From an uncultured Lachnospira sp. (lineage in GTDB: Bacteria > Bacillota > Clostridia > Lachnospirales > Lachnospiraceae), in the NCBI GenBank assembly GCA_944381165.1, contig CALWKC010000018.1, positions 1-56,606 of the forward strand: a stretch of DNA of 56,606 nucleotides, given 5' to 3'. Of the stretch, positions 1-9,319 are shown piece after piece (positions within the stretch are counted from its first letter, which is position 1; every line of letters begins with the position of its first letter). Made by a program: the position numbers and the translations under genes. The notes under the pieces are model-generated. The model did no database searches. It was not told the DNA's origin and worked only from the letters and a program-made list of their open reading frames with translations.

Positions 1-67
1 TCTAACATACGTTCGGTAAACTCTTGTTTTCTTTTGATTCTTTAAAACTCGGAATTTCCTATAAAGG

Positions 68-201
68 AACAAAGAGTTCGCAAGCGAACTCTTTCGCGAG
101 GCGCGGATTTGTAAGAATAATTACCTTTCCGCGCCTCTGCGATCCTGCGGAGCATTTTTATTCTATAGGAAGTTCAGAGAACTTTCCTATAGAATAAAAA
201 A
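68..201 (+). repeat. R1 repeat, full copy 1
   Basis: About 130-bp intergenic element made of three successive inverted repeats. H1 (71-94) is a 24-nt palindrome built on AAAGAGTTCG. H2 has arms GAGGCGCGGA (98-107) and TCCGCGCCTC (128-137). H3 (155-200) has arms built on TTCTATAGGAAGTTC and is flanked by T and A runs. Near-identical copies lie at 1710-1840, 28077-28207 and 51701-51834. It abuts the U-tract of the ctpA terminator. The preceding TCTAACATACG (1-11) also precedes copy 4, so the element may extend left. Not a known family to me. Confidence 0.9.
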
Positions 202-258
202 ACAGCAAAAACCGCACTCCCGCTGACTGCTGTCAATGGGAAATGCGGAATTTTGCTG
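196..258 (-). terminator. Intrinsic terminator after ctpA
   Basis: On the minus strand, CAGCAAAA pairs with TTTTTGCTG around an inner CCGCA/TGCGG stem, followed by seven U residues. It lies 47 nt past the ctpA stop and directly touches R1 copy 1. Confidence 0.8.
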
Positions 259-304
259 ATTAACTCTCTTAATTAACAATAAACTATATCACAAAATTTA
301 TATC

Positions 305-1648
305 TCAGTTTAACCCCTTCACATAATCTATCGCCGCTTCAAGCTGAACATCGCTCTGTGCGTCCTCCGGAAGCTCCACAACCATGTCCGGAGTGACTCC
401 GTTGCCATGTATGTCCTGACCTTCAGGCGTAAAATACTTTGCTATGGTATATTTAACAGCGCTTCCGTCAGTGAGAGGCTGTATAGTCTGTACAATTCCC
501 TTGCCAAAGGTCTGTGTTCCTATAATTGCTCCTTTATTGTAATCCTGAACAGCGCCGGCAAATATTTCAGATGCGCTCGCGCTGTCGCCGTTTACAAGTA
601 CAGCAAGCGGAACTGAGAGCTCGCTGCTGTTTGAGCTGTTATATTCTTTTCTGTTTCCATACTTATCCTCGGTGTACACGATAAGCCCGTTTGGAAGAAT
701 CTCATCGAGAATATCAACCACAGCATTCAGAACTCCGCCCGGATTTGAGCGAATATCAATCACAAGCCCTTTCATATTCTGCGCAGTTAAATCATCAAGC
801 GCCTCCTTAAACTGCTCAGTTGTCACTGTATCAAACTGTGAAATTGCGATATATCCTATACCATCATCAAGCATTGAATATTCTACAGTCCTGATATTAA
901 CCTCATCTCTCACAACCGTAAAGGTCAGTATCTCTTCACCGCGCCTTATCTCAAGCTCAACAGAAGTTCCCTTATCGCCCTTGATAAGAGCTACGGCAGA
1001 TGATAAATCCATACCTGTAATGTCTCTTCCGTCAACCTTAGTCACACAGTCGCCGTCACGTATTCCCGCCATATATGCCGGAGCGTCCTCGTAAGCCTCC
1101 GATATTAAAATAGTTCCGTCCTCATTTTTCTGGCAGACAGCACCTATTCCATAAAATTTTCCGGTTGTAGATTCAAGTATCGACTGATACTCCTCAGGAG
1201 TATAATAGACAGTATATATATCCCCATATGCGTCAAGATAAGCCTTATAGATATTGTCAGCAGCAGCTTCCTCATCCGCATCGCCGAAATAAAAATAATC
1301 AAGCACCGAATCAAGCGCATTCAGTTTGCTCTCTACATCACTTCCTATCCCGTCGGAATCATCAACTCCTGTACCCTGAACATAAATCTCACCGTTTGAC
1401 GCAAAATGAATGTAGCCGTTTTTATAAAAAGCATTGGCAACAGAATACAGTATCGCCGTTGTAAGCAAAACACCGACAATCACACCTATAAAAATCCCAA
1501 GACCGATTCTCGTCTTATGCGGTCTCTTTCCCGGAGGCATACCCGGAGCGCCATAACCCGGAGTACCATAGCCCGGTGTGCCGTTTATGTTTCCCGTTCC
1601 GCTTCCGTTCTGACCGTTTACATAGTTACCGTTATACAAATCGCTCAT
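305..1648 (-). CDS. ctpA: S41 C-terminal processing peptidase
   Basis: Membrane-anchored serine protease of the CtpA/Prc family (447 aa), acting outside the membrane on protein C termini. A Gly/Pro/Tyr-rich cytosolic tail (about 1-45) precedes one transmembrane helix (about 48-70), a PDZ domain (about 165-240, with YGIGAV) and the S41 catalytic core. That core has IDIRSNPGG near 298, the catalytic Ser in GDSASASEIF near 356, and the general-base Lys in TFGKGIVQ near 383. The ATG at 1648 follows AAAGGAAAA; an upstream extension has no ribosome site. It is the last gene of an ftsE-ftsX-M23-ctpA set, as in many Clostridia, which suggests a role in processing wall or division proteins. The R1 copy upstream may separate its transcription from the M23 gene. 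Confidence 0.92.
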   Translation of the reverse strand: MSDLYNGNYVNGQNGSGTGNINGTPGYGTPGYGAPGMPPGKRPHKTRIGLGIFIGVIVGVLLTTAILYSVANAFYKNGYIHFASNGEIYVQGTGVDDSDGIGSDVESKLNALDSVLDYFYFGDADEEAAADNIYKAYLDAYGDIYTVYYTPEEYQSILESTTGKFYGIGAVCQKNEDGTILISEAYEDAPAYMAGIRDGDCVTKVDGRDITGMDLSSAVALIKGDKGTSVELEIRRGEEILTFTVVRDEVNIRTVEYSMLDDGIGYIAISQFDTVTTEQFKEALDDLTAQNMKGLVIDIRSNPGGVLNAVVDILDEILPNGLIVYTEDKYGNRKEYNSSNSSELSVPLAVLVNGDSASASEIFAGAVQDYNKGAIIGTQTFGKGIVQTIQPLTDGSAVKYTIAKYFTPEGQDIHGNGVTPDMVVELPEDAQSDVQLEAAIDYVKGLN

Positions 1649-1709
1649 ATCCGCTTTTCCTTTACTTAAAAATTTTTGTATTATAGAACAAAGAACTTTC
1701 TTACACAAG

Positions 1710-1840
1710 AACAAAGAGTTCGCTTGCGAACTCTTTCGCGAGGCGCGGATTTGTAAGAATAATTACCTTTCCGCGCCTCTGCGATCCTGCGGGTCATTTT
1801 TATTCTATAGGAAGTTCAGAGAACTTTCCTATAGAATAAG
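1710..1840 (+). repeat. R1 repeat, full copy 2
   Basis: Second complete triple-hairpin R1 element: H1 at 1713-1736, then the GAGGCGCGGA stem, then the TTCTATAGG hairpin ending near 1840. It lies between the terminator of the M23 gene and the start of ctpA. The H1 core reads GCTTGC, the inverse of copy 1 (GCAAGC). Confidence 0.9.
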
Positions 1841-1864
1841 AAAGAATCTCGCAAAGCGAGATTC
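1838..1864 (-). terminator. Hairpin after the M23 gene
   Basis: Minus-strand stem GAATCTCGC-TTT-GCGAGATTC followed by the interrupted U-tract TTTCTTATT, 57 nt past the M23 stop and touching R1 copy 2. Probably an intrinsic terminator, weaker than its neighbours because the U-tract contains C. Confidence 0.6.
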
Positions 1865-1920
1865 TCCGCCTGCAACGGGTCGCGTCAGCAACACATTTAA
1901 CGCGCGCAACCGCTGTTTAT

Positions 1921-3108
1921 CTACTGTAAATATCCCCACGGGTTGACATATGCTCCGCCGTAACGCACGCTGAAATGCAGGTGCGCTCCCGTCGACTGCC
2001 CCGTCGAGCCCATCAGAGCAATAGTGTCACCTCTGTTGACAGTATCTCCGACAGAAACAAGAAATGTTGAACAGTGCATATAAATAGTATACAATCCATT
2101 TCCGTGATCAATCCAAATCCAATTTCCGGCAGACCAGTTATATTCAGCCCTTATGACACGCCCGCCATCGGCAGCATAAATAGGATCGCCCCACACTCCC
2201 GGTGTCGTCGCGCCTATATCAATTCCCGTATGCGGAGATGTTCTGCCGTCCATATCGCCGTAATCAGAAGTTATTCTCCTTGAAATTGTAGGCCATAAAA
2301 ACACACCTGTACTGTTAGCAGGCGGGTTACTGCTGCTGTTTTGATTGCTCTCAGCCTCTATCTGCGCAATAAGAGCATCAAGACCGCTTATATCGTTTGA
2401 AAGCTCCGTATCAACAAGCTCTGTGTCTGCAATCAGCTGATTATACTTTTCAAGCTCCGCCTCCTTCTCCTGCTGAATAGCCGCCAAATCATTTCTCTGA
2501 GACTCGAGCGACGCCTGCATCTGCGTCATCGACGCATAATCATTATCGAGCTGCTGCTTAGTGGAAGCTATGTACTCAACCGTCTCCTCATATTTAGTGA
2601 GCATATCCCTGTCATAAGATGAAATCTTAGAGACATACTCAGCTCGGTTAAGCATCTCGCCCATGCTGTCAGACGCAAGTATCAAAGCCAGATAGCTCTC
2701 GTCGTTATGCTCATACATAAATTTTATTCTGAGCTTCATCATCTCATACTGATTTGCCGCATCCTGCTGTGCAGCCTCAAGATTTTCCTCAGTCTCGGCA
2801 ATCTGCGCGCTCAAATCCTCTATCTGAATTCCCAGCTCGTACAGATTGCCGTCCAGCTCAGACATCTGCTCGTCCAAAAGCTGCATATACTCCTGAGTAT
2901 CGCTGGCTTGCTGCCTGTACTCGTCCAACAGCTCCTGCACTTCCTTCTGCTGCTCCAGCTTTTCCTCTCTCTCCTGTCTGGCGTCATCAAGGTCGGACGC
3001 CGTCACTCTGCGCGCAAACATCCCGCTCGACATAAATACGCCCAAAGAAGCAAGCATAGTCAAGCAAAGCACAGCCGCAGTAAATTTTTTAAATACCGAT
3101 TTTTTCAT
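1921..3108 (-). CDS. Coiled-coil M23 (LytM) peptidoglycan hydrolase/activator
   Basis: Secreted EnvC/PcsB-type protein (395 aa). A signal peptide (about 1-38) is followed by long heptad-rich Gln/Glu coiled coils (about 40-250), a low-complexity linker and a C-terminal LytM domain (about 275-395). The zinc-site residues look intact: His293 and Asp297 in HTGIDIG, His345 in YMHC and His376/His378 in GAHLHF. It may therefore be an active endopeptidase rather than a degenerate activator. It lies directly downstream of ftsEX, whose products are known in other bacteria to control such hydrolases through their coiled coils during septation. The start is supported by AAAGGAGAGG. Confidence 0.9.
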   Translation of the reverse strand: MKKSVFKKFTAAVLCLTMLASLGVFMSSGMFARRVTASDLDDARQEREEKLEQQKEVQELLDEYRQQASDTQEYMQLLDEQMSELDGNLYELGIQIEDLSAQIAETEENLEAAQQDAANQYEMMKLRIKFMYEHNDESYLALILASDSMGEMLNRAEYVSKISSYDRDMLTKYEETVEYIASTKQQLDNDYASMTQMQASLESQRNDLAAIQQEKEAELEKYNQLIADTELVDTELSNDISGLDALIAQIEAESNQNSSSNPPANSTGVFLWPTISRRITSDYGDMDGRTSPHTGIDIGATTPGVWGDPIYAADGGRVIRAEYNWSAGNWIWIDHGNGLYTIYMHCSTFLVSVGDTVNRGDTIALMGSTGQSTGAHLHFSVRYGGAYVNPWGYLQ

Positions 3109-3200
3109 TCAGTGCCTCTCCTTTCAAACCATTCAGTCGATGCCGCAAGCGGCAGCTCTCCTCCGCAGTAAAACCATTATATAAAGATATTAAGCCAAAA

Positions 3201-4109
3201 TTACACATTTGCATGTTTGCGCACAGCAAAGAAGCTGCCGAGAATACCAATTCCAATTCCGAGGCAGATTGCCACCGGAGCCATAAATTTAAAGACCTCG
3301 CCCATTGGCATAAATGCAAGAATATTGCTCAAAATCGAAAATTTTCCGAGAACATATGCGATAACGCTCTGGTATATATATCCCAAAAACAGCAGCGGAA
3401 TAACAGAGCCTATAATTCCAATCACAATACCCTCAACAAAAAACGGAGCATTTACAAAGCCGTCAGTCGCTCCTATAAACTTCATAATAGAAATTTCATC
3501 CTTGCGGACTGTAATACCTATAACAATAGTATTTGTGATAAGGAAAATAGAAACCGCAAAAAGTATGACAATAATCGCCGCAGCAACATAGCCTACCAGC
3601 TTGGCTGCGCTTGAAAGGCTGCTCGCAGTAATCTCGGAACGGTTTACCTGCCTTACGCCGTCAAGATTTTCAAGATATGTCACAAGCGTTCCCTGCATTC
3701 CCGCATCACTCAGATACACCTCATATGAATCCGAATTGGCAAGGGGATTATCGTCCTTAAAGCCCTCCGCAAGTTCCGGGTAGCCCTTAAAATACTCTGT
3801 CCTGAAATTCTCCCACGCCTCCTCGGCTGATGTGTAATGAACCGACGAAACCTCAACACGCTTTGAAATTGTATCCCCGAGCTGTTTGATCTGTGTCTCC
3901 GTGAGTCCCTCGTCAAAAAACACCGTTACACAGACCTCATTTTCAGCCTTTTTAACCATATACTGAAAATTCATAACAAGAGAATACAGTATACCAAAAA
4001 GGAAAATACACGCCGCTATTGTTGCTATTGATGCCAGTGAAAAAAGACGGTTGCGGTAGATATTTTTAAACCCGTCCTTCACATGATAAAAAAATGATCT
4101 AATCTTCAT
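3201..4109 (-). CDS. ftsX: Cell division protein FtsX
   Basis: Four-helix membrane subunit (302 aa) of the FtsEX ABC-type complex, which transmits ATP-driven motion to periplasmic/wall hydrolases. One TM helix follows the basic N terminus (about 20-45), then a large extracellular domain (about 50-165), then three more helices with an FtsX/MacB-type loop. The start at 4109 follows AAGGGTGG and overlaps the end of ftsE by 11 nt, which suggests translational coupling. The next gene is the likely partner hydrolase. Confidence 0.93.
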   Translation of the reverse strand: MKIRSFFYHVKDGFKNIYRNRLFSLASIATIAACIFLFGILYSLVMNFQYMVKKAENEVCVTVFFDEGLTETQIKQLGDTISKRVEVSSVHYTSAEEAWENFRTEYFKGYPELAEGFKDDNPLANSDSYEVYLSDAGMQGTLVTYLENLDGVRQVNRSEITASSLSSAAKLVGYVAAAIIVILFAVSIFLITNTIVIGITVRKDEISIMKFIGATDGFVNAPFFVEGIVIGIIGSVIPLLFLGYIYQSVIAYVLGKFSILSNILAFMPMGEVFKFMAPVAICLGIGIGILGSFFAVRKHANV

Positions 4110-4785
4110 AGAAATAACCACCCTTTTCCAAATCGCTTATAATTTTACCTTCACTCATTGTTATGGTTCTTTTCTTCATCTGCTGTACTATTTCCATGTT
4201 GTGGGTAACTACGAGCACCGTTGTTCCCAGCTTATTTGCCTGATTTAAAATCTTCATAATCTCGGCTGAATTTGCCGGGTCAAGATTACCTGTCGGCTCA
4301 TCGCACAACAATATAGCAGGTCTGTTCACCAGCGCTCTCGCAATCGCAACTCGCTGCTGCTCGCCGCCAGAGAGCTCGTTAGGAAAAGCCTTATACTTAT
4401 CAAGAAGTCCTACCATTGAGAGCATCGAGAGCACGCGGCTTTTAATCTTCCTCGACGGAGCCTCTACAACCTTCATTGCAAAAGCGATATTCTCAAATAC
4501 ATTTCTGTCAGGCAGCAGCCTGAAATCCTGAAATACCACGCCAATATCTCTTCTTAAATAAGGAAGCTTCTTTCTTGTCACCTTATTGAGATACTTTTTA
4601 TTTACATATATTTTGCCGGTTGTCGGGTCAAGCTCCTTGAGCAGAAGCTTTATGAGCGTTGATTTGCCCGAGCCGCTCTTGCCGACTATAAATACAAACT
4701 CACCCTTCTGAATGTGCAGGTTAATGCCGTTTAAGGCAGGCACGCCGGACGAGTAAGTCTTTGTAACATTTTCTAAGATTATCAT
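4099..4785 (-). CDS. ftsE: Cell division ATP-binding protein FtsE
   Basis: Cytosolic ABC ATPase (228 aa) of FtsEX. Walker A is GKSGSGKST (about 35-43), the signature is LSGGEQQR and Walker B is ILLCDEPTGNLD, all canonical. Length is normal for FtsE. The start has GGAGGAG nine bases upstream. First gene of the ftsE-ftsX-M23-ctpA set; the short gap to the regulator gene upstream (15 nt) means read-through from that gene is possible. Confidence 0.95.
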   Translation of the reverse strand: MIILENVTKTYSSGVPALNGINLHIQKGEFVFIVGKSGSGKSTLIKLLLKELDPTTGKIYVNKKYLNKVTRKKLPYLRRDIGVVFQDFRLLPDRNVFENIAFAMKVVEAPSRKIKSRVLSMLSMVGLLDKYKAFPNELSGGEQQRVAIARALVNRPAILLCDEPTGNLDPANSAEIMKILNQANKLGTTVLVVTHNMEIVQQMKKRTITMSEGKIISDLEKGGYFYED

Positions 4786-4800
4786 CAGTAATCTCCTCCA

Positions 4801-5892
4801 TTAAAATGTATCTTTACTTTCCATATACTTCATATACTTTACAACCATCAGCGCAATCTTAAACGTGATAGCGTCATCAAACACACGCAAATCCAGTCCT
4901 GTGCTCTTCTGAAGCTTATCAAGCCTGTAAACCAGCGTGTTCCTGTGAATATATAATTGTCTTGACGTCTCTGAGACATTAAGGCTGTTCTCAAAAAACT
5001 TATTAATTGTTGACAGCGTCTCATCGTCAAAGTCATCAGGGGACTTCCCTCCGAAAATCTCTTTTATAAACATCTGGCAAAGCGGAATCGGAAGCTGATA
5101 AATCAGCCTTCCTATGCCGAGTCTGCTGTATGCCACAACATTCTTATTGCTGTAAAAAATCTTGCCTACATCCAAAGCCATCTTGGCTTCCTTATATGAG
5201 CGCGAAACCTCCCTTATATCGCTGACAATCGTTCCGTATGCAACATGAGCAGAACTCATTGCCTCGGTGTTGAGCATATCAATAATAACCTGGGCGGTCT
5301 TGTCCAGCTCTTCATATGTCTCATTGCCCTTAACTTCCTTGACAAGAATAATACTCTTTTCATCAACAGCAGTGATAAAATCTCTCACCTTGCCTGCAAA
5401 AAGAGTTCTCATAGTCTCAAGAGCATTGGTATCCTTCTCATGCTTTGTCTCTATAATATAAACAACTCGCTTGACGTCTGTCTCAATATGTAGCTTTTCC
5501 GCACGGGTATACATATCAACGCGCAGAAGATTATCCAAGAGCAGATTCTTGATAAAATTGTCCTTATCAAAACGCTCCTTATAGGCAACAAGCAGATTCT
5601 GAATCTGAAACGCAGCAAGCTTGCCCAGCATATATACATCATCGCTTGTTCCTTTTGCCAAAAGTATATACTCTAAATTCTGCTCGTCATAAACCTTAAA
5701 AAACTGATACCCGTTTATCACCTGGCTCTCCGCAGGAGAATCCATAAACGCAAGAGCATCGGCAATGCAATCCTGCACATCCTCAAATGTCTTTGCGGAA
5801 ATCTTACCGTCAGAATCTATAACACAAAAATCTATTCTTGATATTGCTTTCAGACCTTCTACAGTTGTCTGTAAAATTTGATTTGAAATCAT
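4801..5892 (-). CDS. PucR/CdaR-type transcriptional regulator
   Basis: A 363-aa regulator. The C-terminal helix-turn-helix (about 305-360, with NVSETSRQLYIHRNTLVYRL) is the PucR C-terminal type found in CdaR/PucR activators. The N-terminal ~280 residues are a variable sensory/GGDEF-like region. The start chosen at 5892 follows GAAAGGAT; an upstream in-frame extension is hydrophobic and unlikely. It lies between a sugar-ABC ATPase and ftsE. In other bacteria this family responds to sugar diacids or purine products, but nothing here shows its ligand. Confidence 0.8.
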   Translation of the reverse strand: MISNQILQTTVEGLKAISRIDFCVIDSDGKISAKTFEDVQDCIADALAFMDSPAESQVINGYQFFKVYDEQNLEYILLAKGTSDDVYMLGKLAAFQIQNLLVAYKERFDKDNFIKNLLLDNLLRVDMYTRAEKLHIETDVKRVVYIIETKHEKDTNALETMRTLFAGKVRDFITAVDEKSIILVKEVKGNETYEELDKTAQVIIDMLNTEAMSSAHVAYGTIVSDIREVSRSYKEAKMALDVGKIFYSNKNVVAYSRLGIGRLIYQLPIPLCQMFIKEIFGGKSPDDFDDETLSTINKFFENSLNVSETSRQLYIHRNTLVYRLDKLQKSTGLDLRVFDDAITFKIALMVVKYMKYMESKDTF

Positions 5893-5945
5893 TGCAAACA
5901 ATCCTTTCAATGTTAGTCCTTGCTTTATTGTAATGCAAAAAAGCG

Positions 5946-5986
5946 AAAAAAAAAAGAGGAAATGCATAATTTCTATACATTTCCTC
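5946..5986 (-). terminator. Intrinsic terminator after the sugar ABC ATPase
   Basis: Minus-strand GAGGAAATG / CATTTCCTC stem with a 13-nt loop and a run of ten U residues. It should separate the ABC ATPase transcript from the PucR-type regulator gene. Confidence 0.9.
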
Positions 5987-6031
5987 AAATTTTGCATTAT
6001 TAAACTGTGAAAATTAAATGTATCACTTTAA

Positions 6032-7147
6032 TTAGTGAGTAATAATCTGCTCTGTTTCTTTATCAAATACATGAAGTCTTGAAACATCCATAGCAAACTT
6101 AATCGTATCTCCAGGACGAGCAGTTGTACGAGGACTTACCTTTGCTGTACATGTAACATCAGCAATGTCATAGTGAAGGTTAGCTTCTGCACCAAGCAGC
6201 TCATAAACCTTAACCTGAGCCTCGAATGTTGTGTTAGAATGCTTTGCGACAAATTCCTCATCATCCTTAATATCCTCAGGACGAATACCTGCAACTACTG
6301 TCTTGCCGACATAACCGCCGTCAATAATAGCCTTGCTCTTCTCAGCAGGCAATGGAATAGATACTGTATCGCTGAGCTTCAATGTAACTGAAGAGCCGTT
6401 CTGAACAACCTCTGCATCGATAAGATTCATCTGCGGAGATCCGATGAAACCGGCAACAAAGATGTTGTTAGGTGAATTGTAAAGATTCTGAGGTGTATCT
6501 ACCTGCTGGATAATACCGTCCTTAAGAACTACAATTCTTGTACCAAGTGTCATAGCCTCTGTCTGGTCATGTGTAACGTAGATAATTGTTGTCTGAAGTC
6601 TCTGATGAAGCTTAGAAATCTCAACACGCATCTGTACTCTCAGCTTAGCATCCAGGTTTGAAAGAGGCTCATCCATAAGGAATACCTTAGGGCTGCGGAC
6701 AATAGCACGACCCATAGCAACACGCTGTCTCTGACCACCTGAAAGAGCCTTAGGCTTACGGTCAAGAAGATGTTCAATGTCAAGGATCTTAGCAGCCTCA
6801 TGAACAGCCTTATCAATATCAGCCTTAGGAACCTTTCTTAACTTAAGACCAAACGCCATATTATCATAAACTGTCATATGAGGATACAAAGCGTAGTTCT
6901 GGAAAACCATGGCTATATCTCTGTCCTTTGGCTCAACATCATTAACCATCTTGTCCCCGATCCAAAGCTCACCTGAACTGATTTCCTCAAGACCTGCAAT
7001 CATACGAAGAGTAGTAGACTTACCGCATCCTGAAGGACCTACGAAAATGATAAATTCCTGGTCAGCAATTTCAAGGTTAAAATCCTTAACAGCAACAAAA
7101 CCATTAGGATATACTTTACAAACATTCTTAAGTGATAAACTTGCCAT
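6032..7147 (-). CDS. ugpC: Sugar ABC transporter ATP-binding protein (UgpC/MsmX type)
   Basis: Cytosolic ATPase (371 aa) of the CUT1 carbohydrate importer family. Walker A GPSGCGKST lies near 38, signature LSGGQRQR near 135 and Walker B VFLMDEPLSNLD near 155; the C-terminal TOBE/regulatory domain starts near 235. No permease or binding protein is adjacent. In Gram-positives such stand-alone ATPases (MsmX/MsmK) energise several sugar importers, which is the likely role here. The start at 7147 follows AGGAGGAAG; an upstream extension is AT-rich noncoding sequence. It has its own terminator. Confidence 0.92.
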   Translation of the reverse strand: MASLSLKNVCKVYPNGFVAVKDFNLEIADQEFIIFVGPSGCGKSTTLRMIAGLEEISSGELWIGDKMVNDVEPKDRDIAMVFQNYALYPHMTVYDNMAFGLKLRKVPKADIDKAVHEAAKILDIEHLLDRKPKALSGGQRQRVAMGRAIVRSPKVFLMDEPLSNLDAKLRVQMRVEISKLHQRLQTTIIYVTHDQTEAMTLGTRIVVLKDGIIQQVDTPQNLYNSPNNIFVAGFIGSPQMNLIDAEVVQNGSSVTLKLSDTVSIPLPAEKSKAIIDGGYVGKTVVAGIRPEDIKDDEEFVAKHSNTTFEAQVKVYELLGAEANLHYDIADVTCTAKVSPRTTARPGDTIKFAMDVSRLHVFDKETEQIITH

Positions 7148-7583
7148 TATATAACTTCCTCCTAAAAATATTGAAGTGCGCAGCACTTTTGATGTATTAA
7201 CTATACAATAATTGATACTAAAATACCATATTGCAATTTCACAAATATAAGACATGTTTTTTTTGCAAATTTACCACATATCTGTATTTGATGTGAATTT
7301 TGTACAAAATATCGGTAGTGTTCTCTGCAAATTTAACTATACATCCTCTTAATAAATACATTTCTCAATGCAGGAATAAATTACTAAAAGCTCCCCCGGC
7401 ACCAGCCGGACAGCGGTATCCGATGTTTTTGTGACAATTTTGCAGCATATACAAACTTTACATATTTTTTTAAATTTATTTAGAAAATATGTTGCATTGT
7501 TGCAGTTATTGTACTATAATCAATACATAAATAACAAAGAGCTATTTTCATAATTAATGTTATATAATATGGAGCTGGTTGAT
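7148..7583. other. 436-bp divergent intergenic region
   Basis: AT-rich gap between the minus-strand ugpC and the plus-strand YjfB-like gene. It contains the good plus-strand promoter listed separately and a GC-rich patch at 7390-7422 (CCCCCGGCACCAGCCGG) with short self-complementary segments. I see no gene in it. Confidence 0.6.
7492..7520 (+). promoter_or_regulatory. Sigma-A promoter of the YjfB-like gene
   Basis: TTGCAT (7492-7497), a 17-bp spacer and a perfect TATAAT (7515-7520), 64 bp before the predicted start codon. Confidence 0.75.
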
Positions 7584-7760
7584 ATGGATATTGCAGGATT
7601 ACCAATTGTACAGAGCACATATAATCTTGAGACTGATGTTCAGGTTGCTTTATTGAGCAAGAATCTTGATACAATAGAGACTCTGGGTGACGGTCTGCAA
7701 AAGATGATGGAGTCATCTGTCACACCGTATCTCGGTCAGAACATTGATTATTTTGTTTAA
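7584..7760 (+). CDS. YjfB-like small protein (putative motility family)
   Basis: A 58-aa protein beginning MDIAGLPIV, matching the short YjfB family (annotated 'putative motility protein', function unknown). The family features seen are the MDIA start, a Gln/Asp-rich helix and a terminal hydrophobic/aromatic segment. The start at 7584 is nine bases after GGAG; an upstream ATG at 7569 lacks a site and would add nine residues. Monocistronic: strong promoter before it and strong terminator after it. No flagellar gene is in the window. Confidence 0.7.
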   Translation: MDIAGLPIVQSTYNLETDVQVALLSKNLDTIETLGDGLQKMMESSVTPYLGQNIDYFV

Positions 7761-7825
7761 TTTGCTTTTTTCTTATATTTTTCCTTTCTCATTTTCTTTT
7801 CAGTGGATTTATCCACAAAATAAAA

Positions 7826-7857
7826 AAGAAGCTCTCTGACGAGAGCTTCTTTTTTTG
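7826..7857 (+). terminator. Intrinsic terminator of the YjfB-like gene
   Basis: AAGAAGCTCTC-TGAC-GAGAGCTTCTT followed by a T-run, 65 bp past the stop. Confidence 0.92.
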
Positions 7858-7958
7858 TATGCAACGAGTCAAATTCAAACGCCCGCATTTACATCGGCTC
7901 AGTCAGCCTTTTTATCAGTGAAAAGCCGACTGATTTCCCGAAAACATCTTCAATATTA

Positions 7959-8921
7959 TCAGACAATAAAGCTGTTTATAAAAACCACCAGCTCCGTGTA
8001 AATCATATACACAAACGCCAGTACAAGCGTCACAATGAGCGGAGCCGTAAAAAAGCGTTCTCCGTTTCTCGGGCGCATTCCCAGACGCATATTATACTCG
8101 AGATATTCGCCGCGACCGTTTCGTGCCGCAAGCTTTTTAATAATAAGAATTGCAAGCAGCATAAAGCCTACTGCCATTCCGCCGAGAATAACAAGCTGTA
8201 TAACCGATGAAACTATTGCCTCTCCGGCAGAGAGAGTAACCGAGTCAGCCTGCTGCTGTACAGCATTAACATCAATTCCGGCGGCAGACATTATTTTGAA
8301 AACGGTAATAGAATAAGTGTTAAACGCAAAATGCGCCAGAACCGCCGACCAGATAGAGCCTGTAGCCTCAACCAGCAGCGCAAAAACTATACCGATTACG
8401 AAAGCATAGCAGAACTGGTTAATATTAAGATGGGCAACACCGAACAGCAGTCCGCTGAGAACTGCCGCACCCATTATGCCGTTCCTTCTGTATGAGTGAT
8501 ATATGATACCCCTGAATATAAATTCCTCCACCATAGGCGGAATAACCGCCATAAGCAATACCTGAACAACAAACGGGTATGAAGTCAAATCCGACACGGT
8601 GTTATTCATATAATTGGTAGAAAACATCATCGTTACGGTGTTGATAAACAGCACAACCGGTATCAGCATGTAGCCCAGCAAAATCGAAAGCAGGGCATCC
8701 AGAGGTTTAATCTTTCTGTATGGTATACATTTATAAATATTAATTCTATAAATAATAACATACGCGAATGCCGGTATAAGAAGAAACGCCTGACTTACAA
8801 TACACTGAGCCCAGTACGGCAGGTCCATGCCTGTCGCGCCTATTACAATTCCAAAGATAACAGACGCCGCAAAATAAAACCCCAGCAGGCAGGCGTAAAA
8901 TATATTAATTCTTTTACACAT
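7959..8921 (-). CDS. CPBP-family intramembrane metalloprotease
   Basis: Polytopic membrane protein (320 aa, about eight hydrophobic segments) of the CPBP/Abi (CAAX-protease-like) family. The catalytic signature is intact: EEFIFRG (Glu-Glu then Arg) near residue 140, FGVAHLN near 175 and HFAFN near 225. In other bacteria such enzymes do bacteriocin self-immunity, peptide maturation or stress signalling; the substrate here is unknown. The start follows GGGGGA. RidA lies just upstream in the same direction (20-bp gap), so the two are probably cotranscribed. Confidence 0.88.
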   Translation of the reverse strand: MCKRINIFYACLLGFYFAASVIFGIVIGATGMDLPYWAQCIVSQAFLLIPAFAYVIIYRINIYKCIPYRKIKPLDALLSILLGYMLIPVVLFINTVTMMFSTNYMNNTVSDLTSYPFVVQVLLMAVIPPMVEEFIFRGIIYHSYRRNGIMGAAVLSGLLFGVAHLNINQFCYAFVIGIVFALLVEATGSIWSAVLAHFAFNTYSITVFKIMSAAGIDVNAVQQQADSVTLSAGEAIVSSVIQLVILGGMAVGFMLLAILIIKKLAARNGRGEYLEYNMRLGMRPRNGERFFTAPLIVTLVLAFVYMIYTELVVFINSFIV

Positions 8922-8941
8922 AAATCCCCCGGTATCAGATA

Positions 8942-9319
8942 TTATTTAAAAGCAATCGCCTCAATCTCAAGAAGAACATCCTTAGGCAGTCTTGCCACCT
9001 CAACACATGAACGTGACGGAAAAGGCTCTTTGAAATGCTTCTTGTAAATCTCATTGATTTTAGCGAAATCATTCATTTCCTTAATAAATACTGTTGTCTT
9101 AATAATATTCTCAACCCTTGAGCCTGATGCCTCAACAAGATTGCAAAGATTTTTAAACGCCTGTTCAGCCTGTGCCTCAACGCCCTCAGGAATATTTCCC
9201 GTCTGCGGGTCAACAGGGATAACGCCTGATGTGTAAACCATTCCATTGACCTCAATCGCCTGTGAATACGGACCTATTGCCGCCGGCGCTTTATCTGTGC
9301 TAATAACCTTCTGCATCAT
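8942..9319 (-). CDS. ridA: RidA family enamine/imine deaminase
   Basis: Cytosolic 125-aa YjgF/YER057c/UK114 protein. It hydrolyses reactive enamine/imine intermediates released by PLP enzymes and so protects other PLP enzymes. Typical blocks are AIGPYSQA near 13, SGVIPVD and the C-terminal PSRSCVEVARLPKDVLLEIE with the substrate-binding Arg. Normal family length. Start at 9319, six bases after AGGAGG; a seven-residue upstream extension is less likely. Confidence 0.95.
   Translation of the reverse strand: MMQKVISTDKAPAAIGPYSQAIEVNGMVYTSGVIPVDPQTGNIPEGVEAQAEQAFKNLCNLVEASGSRVENIIKTTVFIKEMNDFAKINEIYKKHFKEPFPSRSCVEVARLPKDVLLEIEAIAFK

Noticed and set aside
7390-7440. GC-rich patch resembling part of a c-di-GMP riboswitch before the YjfB-like gene
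   Set aside because: The hallmark GEMM segments are missing and the promoter for the gene lies downstream of the patch, so it would not be in the transcript.
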